64,000 bases of DNA, from positions 1-64,000 of the forward strand of contig JAJYBI010000016.1 of the NCBI GenBank assembly GCA_021779095.1, written 5' to 3'. A program made the position numbers and the translations under genes. Under the pieces are notes generated by a model that was not told the DNA's origin, did no database searches, and saw only the letters and a list, made by a program, of their open reading frames with translations. Positions 29,587-38,374 of this stretch are shown in pieces. This DNA is from Deltaproteobacteria bacterium (lineage in GTDB: Bacteria > Desulfobacterota > Desulfuromonadia > Geobacterales > JAJYBI01). Each line of letters begins with the position of its first letter. The stretch's first letter is position 1.

Positions 29587-29612
29587 AAAAAGACGAGCGG
29601 TTGCTCGTCTCA
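29587..29612 (-). terminator. intrinsic terminator in the typA leader
   Basis: On the minus strand GAGACGAGC-AAC-CGCTCGTCTTTTTCGTTT forms a perfect stem with a T5 run. It lies upstream of typA rather than downstream, about 65-90 nt before its start codon. It may attenuate typA or end a short upstream RNA. Confidence 0.75.
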
Positions 29613-29824
29613 TGAGAACACTGCATGATATGCGAAACCATGCGAAAAAACAATATAAAATTTGGCGCCGGGGAAAATGTTGCATGATCGCCAAGATCCG
29701 GTGCCGGGCGCCATCCGGCTTGTGGCGCATTGTCCGGGCTTCTGATATAGTAGACCCCGCCGGAGCGGATGCCCGGCCGCCGACGCGATCTGTCGATTTG
29801 CACGGGAAAGGGGAGAACAGAGGA

Positions 29825-30034
29825 ATGACGCTGAAGAACAAGATCTGGATGACCGGCAGTCTGGAGTGGTTTGCATACATCAACGGCGAGGAGGTGTATC
29901 TGGGGAGCCGCGAGGTTCCCATCCCGCTGGAGGAGGGAGACCGCTGGACCAACGCCATCGGCGACGCCTTTCAGGTGGTGGATGGCGAGATCCGGCGGCT
30001 TGGCCGCGAGGAGCCGCCCAAGAAATTCTGGTAG
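29825..30034 (+). CDS. conserved small protein of unknown function
   Basis: A 69-residue soluble protein (TLKNKIWMTGSLEWFAYING ... GDAFQVVDGEIRRLGREEPP, ending PKKFW). It is divergent from typA, with its own ATG preceded by a purine-rich stretch (GGGGAGAACAGAGGA). Composition and reading-frame quality are those of a real gene, with short beta-strand-like segments. I recognise no family or motif. It could be a small nucleic-acid- or ligand-binding protein, but that would be a guess. Confidence 0.6.
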   Translation: MTLKNKIWMTGSLEWFAYINGEEVYLGSREVPIPLEEGDRWTNAIGDAFQVVDGEIRRLGREEPPKKFW

Positions 30035-30117
30035 CGTTTTGTCGGGAATGGGCGCTGCCGGTGTTGACCGTCGCGGATAAGGCCCATATTGCGCTAGTCG
30101 AAAGCGGATTTTTATTT

Positions 30118-30146
30118 TTGACAATTTTGATATGATTTTATATACA
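30118..30146 (+). promoter_or_regulatory. near-consensus promoter for the Rrf2 regulator gene
   Basis: TTGACA (30118-30123), a 17 bp spacer and TATACA (30141-30146) lie 28 bp before the start codon. The surrounding AT-rich, partly symmetrical DNA (GATATGATTTTATATACATC) could hold an autoregulatory Rrf2 site. Confidence 0.75.
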
Positions 30147-30173
30147 TCATTCATCACAGTGTGAGGTGACTAC

Positions 30174-30641
30174 ATGAGGCTTTCGACGAAAAGCAGATAC
30201 GGTCTGCGCGCTCTGTTCGATATCGCCTACAATTCCGGGACGCTGCCCGCCCAGATCCAGGATATCTCCCGCCGGCAGAGCATTTCACCCCGTTATCTCG
30301 AGCAGATCTTCCAGAGCCTGAAGAAGGCCGGCATCCTGCGCAGCAAGCGGGGCCCCCAGGGGGGGTACTGCCTTTCCCGCAAGCCGGAAGAGATCTCCGT
30401 CCGCGATGTCCTCCACGCGACGGAGGGGGACATGTTCCTCGTGGAGTGCACCAGCCCGAAGAAGCGGAAAAAGGGAGAGTGCGAATTCGACGGCGCCTGC
30501 GTCACCCAGACGGTGTGGAACGAGTCGGCCCGCCTCATCAACGACTACCTGGCAACGGTCACCCTCAAGACTCTCTGTGACCGGGCGGCGGAGATGGGGA
30601 TCAGGCGCGAGCAGGATCACCGTTTCATGTATTTCATCTGA
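30174..30641 (+). CDS. Rrf2-family transcriptional regulator (IscR/CymR-like)
   Basis: A 155-residue winged-helix regulator. The N-terminal pattern [18 protein letters not shown] and the recognition region [18 protein letters not shown], followed by SKRGPQGGY, are the Rrf2 hallmarks. The effector region has three cysteines ([15 protein letters not shown]), the arrangement that holds an iron-sulfur cluster in IscR; spacing differs slightly, so cluster binding is an inference. It lies 50 bp upstream of cysK, so it may control cysteine synthesis as CymR does. The promoter upstream is near consensus. Confidence 0.9.
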   Translation: MRLSTKSRYGLRALFDIAYNSGTLPAQIQDISRRQSISPRYLEQIFQSLKKAGILRSKRGPQGGYCLSRKPEEISVRDVLHATEGDMFLVECTSPKKRKKGECEFDGACVTQTVWNESARLINDYLATVTLKTLCDRAAEMGIRREQDHRFMYFI

Positions 30642-30691
30642 TCCGTCCCGCACGGCGGGACCATGAAATTCTCGATAAAAAGGAGATACCG

Positions 30692-31615
<924 letters not shown>

Positions 31616-31680
31616 TGTGGAGGGACGAAGCTTTTTCGCCGGCTCTGCGTAAGTCTTCGGGATCGCTTGTGCGGCGTAGC

Positions 31681-31771
31681 AGTCCCTCTCTCTATCTCTC
31701 CCCCAGAGGGGGAGAGTACCCTTTGCCCTCTCCCTTCGGGAGAGGGATAGGGTGAGGGGGGCTACGCCTCC
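31681..31771. repeat. GC-rich palindromic intergenic repeat (CCCTCTCCC family)
   Basis: Arms of the type CCCTCTCCCTTCGGGAGAGGG and TCTCCCCCAGAGGGGGAGA are nested. Similar elements stand at 41454-41506, 51221-51400, 42683-42805 and 56677-56782 in this window. Confidence 0.75.
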
Positions 31772-31841
31772 GCACTCCCCCTCGGCAGCCTTGATTCAAC
31801 GAAAAATCTTCGCCCCCGCGTTGTTCCCAATGACTCGATTC

Positions 31842-31867
31842 ACAAAAAACCCGTTTCGGGTTTTTTG
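31842..31867 (+). terminator. strong symmetrical terminator immediately upstream of larE
   Basis: CAAAAAACCCG-TTT-CGGGTTTTTTG. It terminates on both strands in principle, ends only 15 nt before the larE start codon, and leaves no room for a promoter between. It could be the cysK terminator and an attenuator for larE. Confidence 0.8.
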
Positions 31868-31882
31868 ATTTTCGGAGTGAAA

Positions 31883-32698
31883 ATGACTGAACTGGCGCAG
31901 AAATACGACAGGCTGCAACAGATCCTGCGGGAGATGGGATCGGTGCTCGTGGCGTTTTCCGGCGGGGTGGATTCCACCTTCCTTTTGAAGGTCGCCGTCG
32001 ATACCCTGGGGGAGCGGGCGGCGGCCATCACGGCCACCTCACCCACCTATCCGGAATCGGAGTTTCGCGAGGCGTGCGCCCTGGCAAAGTCGTTCGGCGT
32101 GCGGCAGATCGTCGTGGAGTCCAACGAGCTGGAGATTCCCGGCTTTGCCGACAACCCGCGGGACCGCTGCTATCACTGCAAGAAGGAGCTGTTCCAGCTT
32201 TGCGCCGACCACGCGGCGGCGCTGGGGTATGCGGTCATCGTCGACGGCAGCAACACGGACGACCTGGGCGACTACCGGCCGGGGCGTACGGCGGCGGGGG
32301 AACTCGCGGTGCGGTCGCCGCTCCTGGATGCGGGGCTGTCCAAGGCGGAGATCCGCTCACTGAGCCGGGAACAAGGGCTCCCCACCTGGAACAAGCAGGC
32401 CTACGCCTGTCTCGCCAGCCGTTTCCCCTACGGCACGACGATTACGGCGAAGCGGCTGAAGGCGATCGAGGCGTGCGAGGAGTTTCTGAAGGGAGAGGGT
32501 TTCCGGGTCTACCGGGTGCGGTATCACGGCGAGGTGGCCCGCATCGAGACGGCAGCGGACGAGATCGGACGGCTGCTGGAGCCGGCCATGCGGGGGCGGG
32601 TTGCGGACTACTTCAGGAGCTGCGGATTTGTCTATGTGGCGGTGGATCTGGAGGGGTACCGGACGGGGAGTATGAATGAGGCAGGCACAGGGCTCTAG
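31883..32698 (+). CDS. larE: LarE-family ATP-dependent sulfur transferase
   Basis: A 271-residue member of the PP-loop ATPase family. LarE proteins adenylate and thiolate pyridinium-3,5-biscarboxylic acid mononucleotide to make the nickel-pincer cofactor of lactate racemase-type enzymes. The PP-loop SGGVDSTFLLK is at about residues 27-37. A CxxC pair (DRCYHCKKEL) plus a third cysteine in YACLASRFPYGT match the cysteines that hold a [4Fe-4S] cluster in some LarE proteins. No larB, larC or larA genes are nearby. The start has GGAG at 5 nt. The last residues read into a palindromic repeat. Confidence 0.88.
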   Translation: MTELAQKYDRLQQILREMGSVLVAFSGGVDSTFLLKVAVDTLGERAAAITATSPTYPESEFREACALAKSFGVRQIVVESNELEIPGFADNPRDRCYHCKKELFQLCADHAAALGYAVIVDGSNTDDLGDYRPGRTAAGELAVRSPLLDAGLSKAEIRSLSREQGLPTWNKQAYACLASRFPYGTTITAKRLKAIEACEEFLKGEGFRVYRVRYHGEVARIETAADEIGRLLEPAMRGRVADYFRSCGFVYVAVDLEGYRTGSMNEAGTGL

Positions 32699-32756
32699 GC
32701 TCAGGGCGCAGGGGAAAACCTGGTTTCTTGTGCCTTGCGCCCTGTGCCTCGTGCCC
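32681..32756. repeat. palindromic repeat spanning the larE stop codon
   Basis: GGCACAGGG...GGCTCAGGGCGCAGG faces TGTGCCTTGCGCCCTGTGCC. The left arm contains the larE stop. The right arm ends 5 bp before the hsp20 stop. Confidence 0.75.
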
Positions 32757-32760
32757 GCAT

Positions 32761-33204
32761 TTACTTTACCTCTACCGTGATCTGCTTCGGTTTTACCTCT
32801 TCCCGTTTCGGCAGGATGATGGTCAGGACGCCCCGGTCGCAGCTCGCCTGGACCTTGTCCTGGTCGATGGTTACGGGGAGGGCGAAACTCCGCTGGAACA
32901 TGCCGTAGTACCGCTCGATGCGGTGGTAGTTTTCCTTCTTGATATCCTTGTCGTGTTTGCGCTCTCCCTTGAGGGTGAGGGTGTTGTTCTCGATCCTGAC
33001 CTCGATGTCTTTCTGGTCGATGTCCGGCAGTTCCGCCTTGATGATGACCGATTCGGCGTCCTCGTAGATGTCTACGGGGGGCTGCCAGACCCCTTCCTTG
33101 AATTCCTCTCCCGTTTCCCTGCTCCATGTCATATCGAGAAGCCGGTTCATCTGCTCCTGCAGGTTCCTGAGTTCTCCAAACGGATTGTACTTTACCAGTG
33201 CCAT
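32761..33204 (-). CDS. small heat-shock protein, Hsp20/alpha-crystallin family
   Basis: A 147-residue holdase chaperone that binds unfolding proteins in the cytoplasm. The alpha-crystallin domain occupies about residues 38-140 with WQPPVDIYEDAESVIIKAEL, IENNTLTLKGERKHDK and the closing DRGVLTIILPKREE. The C-terminal extension is short (KPKQITVEVK). The N-terminal MALVKYNPFGELRNLQEQM is typical. The ATG follows AAAGGAGGAGAAG; longer in-frame starts are unlikely. A sigma70-like promoter lies 45 bp upstream. Confidence 0.95.
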   Translation of the reverse strand: MALVKYNPFGELRNLQEQMNRLLDMTWSRETGEEFKEGVWQPPVDIYEDAESVIIKAELPDIDQKDIEVRIENNTLTLKGERKHDKDIKKENYHRIERYYGMFQRSFALPVTIDQDKVQASCDRGVLTIILPKREEVKPKQITVEVK

Positions 33205-33248
33205 GGGACTTCTCCTCCTTTCCGGGATTGTGGTGGCTGTCTGTGGGG

Positions 33249-33276
33249 AATATAAGCACGATTGCATCAATGTCAA
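33249..33276 (-). promoter_or_regulatory. promoter of the hsp20 gene
   Basis: TTGACA (33276-33271), a 16 bp spacer and TATATT (33254-33249) on the minus strand are nearly consensus for the housekeeping sigma factor. No sigma32-like CTTGAAA/CCCCAT pair or CIRCE palindrome was seen. Confidence 0.75.
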
Positions 33277-33300
33277 GGGGAGCGCCGGCAGCGCTCCCCT
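33276..33300. terminator. hairpin between the small gene at 33352 and hsp20
   Basis: AGGGGAGCGC-CGGCA-GCGCTCCCCT is a 10 bp perfect stem. It abuts the hsp20 -35 box and may end the upstream small-gene transcript on the minus strand, although the T-run is minimal. Confidence 0.5.
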
Positions 33301-33351
33301 CTATGGTAATCTGCAATTATTCAGTTGTCGAAGTGTGGTGGTTGGTCTTTG

Positions 33352-33528
33352 TCAGACCCGGGTCCCTTTCGGGACACTGTGCTTCAGTTTCTTCGATCCG
33401 TCGTACAGCATACCCTTCACGATCTTCCGTCTTTCCTTGAGGTCCTTTTTTTCACAATCGTCCGCCAGTTCCAGTTCCGCGCGTTCCGCCAGCTCCTCAA
33501 CCTGCGCCAGTTCCTTATTGGTCATCAT
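33352..33528 (-). CDS. 58-residue charged helical protein
   Basis: A short gene with a clear start: AAGAGGAGTGA precedes ATGATG. The protein is highly charged and helical (NKELAQVEELAERAELELAD, then EKKDLKERRKIVKG) and ends in a basic tail (KLKHSVPKGTRV). It lies upstream of hsp20 on the same strand. No family is recognised. The ribosome site, codon use and a stop before the intergenic hairpin support it as a real gene. Confidence 0.6.
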   Translation of the reverse strand: MMTNKELAQVEELAERAELELADDCEKKDLKERRKIVKGMLYDGSKKLKHSVPKGTRV

Positions 33529-33745
33529 TCACTCCTCTTGTGAAAATTTTCCTGCTTTTGCAGTGTTTTTCTGATTCGGGACTTCCTCTCCTTTCGTTGG
33601 GATACGCCGTGTTCGTCGTTCGATCACGGTAATGAGTTACAAGTGTAATAGAGTAGAGACAAAGGTCAACCATTTCGAGATGAAACCTTGAACCGGCCCA
33701 CCCGATGGGCTACTATTGCGTCACTATGTCCCGAAGAGGTGATGC

Positions 33746-33922
33746 ATGCTGATCTACAAGGTGGTGGAGCTGACCAGGGTGACCGACGAGAGTATGGAGG
33801 ATGCCCTGAACGAGTGGAGCGCCAAGGGGTGGCAGCTGGACGGCATCCGGTTCGTGGTCCAGGAGACGAGCCGCCGGCCGGTCATGGCGTTCATCACCTT
33901 CACCCGCGAGGAGGAACGATGA
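33746..33922 (+). CDS. DUF4177-like small protein, translationally coupled to polA
   Basis: A 58-residue protein: LIYKVVELTRVTDESMEDA, then NEWSAKGWQLDGIRFVV and PVMAFITFTREEER. The YKVVEL...LNEWSAKGWQLD pattern is the DUF4177 signature (a small beta-alpha-beta fold). The ATG has GAAGAGGTG upstream. Its stop codon overlaps the polA start (ATGA), so polA translation probably depends partly on this gene. Function is unknown. Confidence 0.75.
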   Translation: MLIYKVVELTRVTDESMEDALNEWSAKGWQLDGIRFVVQETSRRPVMAFITFTREEER

Positions 33923-36594
33923 CCTCCCGTCCCGTCCTCTACCTCATCGACGGTTCCTCGTACATCTACCGCGCCTATTATGCCATCCGCCACCTGTCGT
34001 CTCCGGCGGGGGCGCCCACCAACGCGCTGTACGGCTTCACCCAGATGCTCCTCAAGGTGCTGAAGGACAAAAGGCCGGACCATGTGGCGGTGGTGTTCGA
34101 CGCCGGCCGGGTCACCTTCCGCACCGGGATCTACCCCGACTACAAGGCGAACCGTGCCGCCATGCCCGATGACCTCGTTCCCCAGATCGACCCCATCAAG
34201 GAGACGGTGCGCGCCTTCAATATCCCGGCCCTGGAGCTGCCGGGGTACGAGGCGGACGACATCATCGGCACCATCGCCCGGCGCGCCGAGGCGGACGGCT
34301 ACGACGTGGTGGTGGTGACCGGCGACAAGGACCTGATGCAGATCGTGAGCGAGCGGACGACCCTCCTGGACACCATGAAGGACAAGGTCTCCGGCCTTGC
34401 CGAGGTGAAGGAGCGGTTCGGCGTCGGCCCGGAGCAGGTGATCGATATCCTGGGGCTCGCCGGCGACACCTCGGACAACATCCCCGGTGTTCCCGGGATC
34501 GGCGAGAAGACCGCCATCAAACTCGTGCAGGAGTTCGGCTCCCTGGATGGCCTTCTGGAGCGGGCCGGCGAGGTGAAGGGGAAGACCGGCGAGCGTGTGC
34601 GGGAATTCGCCGACCAGGCGCGGCTCTCCCGCCGGCTGGCCACCATCGACTGCAACACCCCCATCGACTATGAGATGGCGGACCTTGCCGCCGCGCCGCC
34701 GGACAACCGGAAGCTCGCCGCCCTGTTCAAGGAATACGGCTTTACCACCCTCATGAAGGAACTGACGAGCGTCGCCACCCTCTCCACCGAAGAGTACCGG
34801 ACGATCCTGGACCGGCCCGCGCTGGATGCGCTGATAGCCGAACTCGCCGCGGCGCCCGCCTTCGCCGTGGACCTGGAGACCACGAGCCTCGATCCCCGGA
34901 AGGCTGAGATCGTCGGGATATCGGTCAGCTGGCGCGACCACGAGGCGGCCTACATCCCCGTTGCCCACCGCTATCCGGGCGCGCCGGTCCAGCTTTCCCG
35001 GGACGAGGTGCTGGAGGCGCTCAGGCCGCTCCTCACGGACCCGTCCCGGAAAAAGATCGGCCAGAACCTGAAGTACGACTACCAGGTCTTCCGGACGAGC
35101 GGACTGGAGATGGCGGGGATCTGGTGCGACACCATGCTCGCCTCCTACCTCCTCAACCCGGCCCGCTCCAGCCATGGCCTCGATTCCCTCTCCGTGGAGC
35201 ACCTGGACCACAAGATGATCACCTTCGAGGAGGTGGCGGGGAAGGGAAAGGACCAGCTCCGGTTCGACGAGGTGGAGGTTGCGGCGGCGAGCACCTACTC
35301 CTGCGAGGATTCCGACGCCACGTTCCTTTTGCACCGAAAGTTCATGCCGCGGCTGGAGGAAGCGGGGCTCTCCCGCCTCTTCTTCGAGCTGGAGGTGCCG
35401 CTCGTTACGATCCTGGCGGAGATGGAGCTTGTCGGGGTGCGGCTGGACCTCCCGCTGCTGGAGGAGCTGTCGGCCGGTTTCGGCAGCCGGCTGGCGGAGC
35501 TGGAAGGGCAGATCTTTGCTGCCGCCGGCGGCGAGTTCAACATCAACTCCCCGAAGCAGCTGGGGGAGGTGCTGTTCGAGCGGATGCAGCTGCCGGCGGG
35601 GAAGAAGACCAAGACGAAGACCGGCTGGTCCACCAATGTGGACGAACTGGAGCGGCTCGCCGAGGAGGGGGCGCCCATCGCCCGGCTGCTCCTCCAGTAC
35701 CGCAGCCTCGGCAAGCTCAAGTCCACCTACACCGACGCCCTGCCTCGACTTCTGGACGAGAACGGCCGGGTGCACACCTCCTACAACCAGGCGGTGACCA
35801 ACACGGGACGCCTGTCGTCGTCGGACCCGAACCTGCAGAACATCCCGGTGCGCACCGACGAGGGGCGCACCATCCGCCGTGCCTTCGTGGCGGAGGAGGG
35901 GCACCTTATTCTCTCCGCCGACTACTCCCAGATCGAGCTGCGGGTCCTGGCCCACCTCTCCGCGGACCGGGTCTTCTGCGACGCCTTTTCCAAGGACGAG
36001 GACATCCACACCCGCACCGCCAGCGAGGTGTTCGGCATCCTGCCGGGGCTCGTTTCGCCGGAGATGCGCCGTCAGGCCAAGACCATCAACTTCGGCATCA
36101 TCTACGGCCAGGGGGCGTTCAGCCTGGCGAAGCAGCTGGGGGTGGCGCGGAAGGTGGCGGAGGAGTTCATCGCCAGCTACAAGGAGCGCCACGCCGGCGC
36201 CATGGCGTACCTGGACTCCTGCGTACGCCATGCCGAGGCCCACGGCTACGTGACGACGCTTATGGGGCGGCGGCTCCCGATTCCCGACATCAAGAGCACC
36301 AACGGCAACATCCGCGCCTTCGCCCAGCGAAACGCCATCAACTATCCGATCCAGGGGTCGGCGGCGGACATCATCAAGCTCGCCATGATCCGGGTGACGG
36401 AGCGGATGCGGTGCGACGGTATGCGGAGCCGGCTCATCATGCAGGTGCACGACGAACTGGTCTTCGAGGTAAAGACGGAGGAACTGGTCGCCATGGAGCA
36501 GCTCGTGGCCCACGAGATGGGGCGGGCGGCGGAGCTGCGGGTGCCCTTGAAAGTGGACGTGAACCACGGCCGGAACTGGAGCGAGGCGCACTGA
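33919..36594 (+). CDS. polA: DNA polymerase I
   Basis: An 891-residue replicative-repair polymerase with three domains. The 5'-3' exonuclease (residues 1-300) has YLIDGSSYIYRAYYAI, DYKANR and ELPGYEADDIIGTIA. The 3'-5' proofreading domain is about residues 300-500. It keeps its metal-binding acids (AVDLETTSLDP, IGQNLKYDYQVF, YSCEDSDATF), so proofreading is probably active. The polymerase domain has DYSQIELRVLAHLS (motif A), RRQAKTINFGIIYGQGAFSL (motif B) and QVHDELVFEV (motif C). The ATG overlaps the preceding DUF4177 gene by 4 bp, and the frame open further upstream is not coding. Confidence 0.97.
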   Translation: MTSRPVLYLIDGSSYIYRAYYAIRHLSSPAGAPTNALYGFTQMLLKVLKDKRPDHVAVVFDAGRVTFRTGIYPDYKANRAAMPDDLVPQIDPIKETVRAFNIPALELPGYEADDIIGTIARRAEADGYDVVVVTGDKDLMQIVSERTTLLDTMKDKVSGLAEVKERFGVGPEQVIDILGLAGDTSDNIPGVPGIGEKTAIKLVQEFGSLDGLLERAGEVKGKTGERVREFADQARLSRRLATIDCNTPIDYEMADLAAAPPDNRKLAALFKEYGFTTLMKELTSVATLSTEEYRTILDRPALDALIAELAAAPAFAVDLETTSLDPRKAEIVGISVSWRDHEAAYIPVAHRYPGAPVQLSRDEVLEALRPLLTDPSRKKIGQNLKYDYQVFRTSGLEMAGIWCDTMLASYLLNPARSSHGLDSLSVEHLDHKMITFEEVAGKGKDQLRFDEVEVAAASTYSCEDSDATFLLHRKFMPRLEEAGLSRLFFELEVPLVTILAEMELVGVRLDLPLLEELSAGFGSRLAELEGQIFAAAGGEFNINSPKQLGEVLFERMQLPAGKKTKTKTGWSTNVDELERLAEEGAPIARLLLQYRSLGKLKSTYTDALPRLLDENGRVHTSYNQAVTNTGRLSSSDPNLQNIPVRTDEGRTIRRAFVAEEGHLILSADYSQIELRVLAHLSADRVFCDAFSKDEDIHTRTASEVFGILPGLVSPEMRRQAKTINFGIIYGQGAFSLAKQLGVARKVAEEFIASYKERHAGAMAYLDSCVRHAEAHGYVTTLMGRRLPIPDIKSTNGNIRAFAQRNAINYPIQGSAADIIKLAMIRVTERMRCDGMRSRLIMQVHDELVFEVKTEELVAMEQLVAHEMGRAAELRVPLKVDVNHGRNWSEAH

Positions 36595-36619
36595 ACCAGG
36601 CGCAAGGCGCAAGGCTCAA

Positions 36620-36669
<50 letters not shown>

Positions 36670-36682
36670 ACCAGGGTGACGC

Positions 36683-36957
36683 ATGGACGAACCGGTCAGG
36701 GAACAGTCGGCCAAGAGCGGCATGCTGGACCTCTTACCTCTCCAGCATGGGCAACCGGATGAACGGGGTGATGAAGGTGCTGACCCTCATCGTCACCATC
36801 TTCCTCCCCATCGCCTTCATCGTCGGGCTGTACGGCATGAACTTACAAGTACATGTCCGAGCTTGACAGGCGCTGGGGGTACCCGGCGGTACTCTTCCTC
36901 GTGGCGGTCATCGCGGTGGGGATGCTGGTCTGGTTCAAAGGGAAAAAATGGCGCTGA
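36683..36957 (+). pseudogene. corA (Mg/Co transporter) C-terminal remnant
   Basis: About 90 codons of the CorA C-terminus remain, split over three frames. A first piece has VREQSAKSGMLDL, then an extra T (around 36736) shifts to YLSSMGNRMNGVMKVLTLI ... GLYGMN, with the family's GMN signature. A second extra base (around 36845) shifts again to KYMSELDRRWGYPAV ... VWFKGKKWR. CorA proteins are about 310-350 residues, so roughly 250 N-terminal residues are gone, replaced by the repeat region. It is very likely non-functional. Confidence 0.88.
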
Positions 36958-37071
36958 CGCCAGGCGCAATCTGAACGTATACTGGGTAAATGCATTTAAG
37001 GGTTGCATTTTGCCGGTGCGGGAGGGTAGGCTGGACGCCGACACCGACCAGCGCTGTACAGGAGCATCTCC

Positions 37072-37437
37072 ATGGATCAGAACCGGAAGGTTACTGTCGG
37101 CATCCGCCAGTTCGAGAAGAAGAAACCGAAAGGGGTCGGCTACTACCTGTTCGAGGCCGGCTCCATCGTCGCCACCGCCTCCGTCACTCTGGGGGTCGTC
37201 ATCCTCGGCTGGCAGGTGGTTTCGTGGCTGCAGGGGGGGACGTGGAACGGGGTGACCCTGCTCCACCTGCTGGACTGGGCCGGGTTGCCTCTGACCGGAT
37301 ACGGCGATGCCGCGCAGCTGGAGGGGGGCGCCGCCGTGATCCAGCTGCTGCTGTCGTTACCCGCCTTCGTCATGGTGCCGGTCATCGGTCTTCTCTTCTT
37401 CGTTTTCGTCTCTCTCTTCTCCCGCAGCGACAGGTGA
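37072..37437 (+). CDS. small membrane protein, unknown function
   Basis: A 121-residue protein with a basic N-terminus (FEKKKPKGVGYYLFEAG) and two membrane helices (about 32-52 and 90-115). They are joined by a loop with QGGTWNGVTLLHLLDWAGLP. The ATG has AGGAG at 8 nt. No family is recognised. It stands between the corA remnant and a lipoprotein gene, with no obvious operon link. Confidence 0.65.
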   Translation: MDQNRKVTVGIRQFEKKKPKGVGYYLFEAGSIVATASVTLGVVILGWQVVSWLQGGTWNGVTLLHLLDWAGLPLTGYGDAAQLEGGAAVIQLLLSLPAFVMVPVIGLLFFVFVSLFSRSDR

Positions 37438-37594
37438 CATCCCGGCCGGTCCGGCACGCTCCGGTTCCCGCTTTCCCCGTGGCAGTAATGGACTTTTCCC
37501 CCGTTTCCCGCTAGTATCTGAATGCAACTGGCGCCTGCCCGCAGACGTGGACGGGGCGGTCGCCCTCCACCTCTCCATGCACAGGAGCGTTCCC

Positions 37595-38368
37595 ATGATG
37601 CGTACGTTCACAACGCTTTGCGTCGTCTTTTTCCTGCTGGCCATGGCCGCCTGCGGCCTCAGTCCCATCGGCGAGAGCACGTCGGTGTCGGTCAGCGTCA
37701 ACCGTACCAGCGCGTTTGCCGACTACTCCACGCCGGTGACGGCAACGGCGACGGTCACCCGGAACGGTTCCGCCACTGCCGGCCTGCCGGTGTCGTTCAA
37801 CCTGCCGTCCGACGTCACGCTTATCTCGCCGGCGACCGGTCTTTCGACCGACAGCAACGGTCAGGCCACGGTGCGGTTCAAGCGGTTCCCGACCTTCTCC
37901 AACAGCTCGACGGCAACGGTGACGGCGCAGTCCGGCTCGATTACCTCATCCGCACAGTCGGTCGCCTTTCTGCGGCCTTCCGTCGGCACGAACCTGCTGA
38001 CCATCTCCCCCGATGCAACCACCTCCGGGAAATTCCTGTTCCAGGGGTTCGGGCTCGGCAGTACCAGCGGCACGGGAGTGGGGGGGATCGGCGTGACCAT
38101 CCGCTACACGCCCGCGCTCGCAGCCTCGCTGGTCTCGTTTTCGCCGACGGACATGTTTGCAATTACCGCCGTCAATACCAATACCCCGGGCGAGATCGCG
38201 TTCTCGGGACTCTCTTCGACCGCCGTTGCGGAGTTCGGCACCATCGCCACCATTGCATTCCCCGCGGGGAGCGGTGTGACCATCACCGGCATGACCGTGA
38301 ACAGCCTCACCGATGCGAGTACGTCCGTCACGCCGCTTTCCTCCCGGACCGTCATCGTCAACCCCTGA
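37595..38368 (+). CDS. lipoprotein with Ig-like (Big_1-type) and cohesin-like regions
   Basis: A 257-residue lipoprotein. The signal ends LLAMAAC (Cys about residue 20). A first domain (about 30-130) follows the Big_1/invasin Ig-like pattern (TPVTATATVTRNGSATAGLP ... TGLSTDSNGQATVRFKRFP). A second domain (about 135-257) resembles cohesin-like modules (DMFAITAVNTNTPGEIAFSG, TIATIAFPAGSGVTI). It is probably anchored in the outer membrane and surface or periplasm facing. The ATG has AGGAG at 7 nt. Domain assignment is by pattern and moderate; the substrate is unknown. Confidence 0.7.
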   Translation: MMRTFTTLCVVFFLLAMAACGLSPIGESTSVSVSVNRTSAFADYSTPVTATATVTRNGSATAGLPVSFNLPSDVTLISPATGLSTDSNGQATVRFKRFPTFSNSSTATVTAQSGSITSSAQSVAFLRPSVGTNLLTISPDATTSGKFLFQGFGLGSTSGTGVGGIGVTIRYTPALAASLVSFSPTDMFAITAVNTNTPGEIAFSGLSSTAVAEFGTIATIAFPAGSGVTITGMTVNSLTDASTSVTPLSSRTVIVNP

Positions 38369-38374
38369 CCCGCC

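Noticed and set aside
31681..31771. CRISPR array
   Set aside because: The repeats are palindromic and contiguous, without regular spacers, and no cas genes are nearby.
33246..33300. Sigma32 promoter or CIRCE element for hsp20
   Set aside because: Only a sigma70-like TTGACA/TATATT pair is seen; the inverted repeat here lacks the CIRCE sequence.
33754..36612. 952-codon minus-strand frame opposite polA
   Set aside because: Absence of stops comes from codon bias in a high-GC gene; the protein is low-complexity with no recognisable domain.
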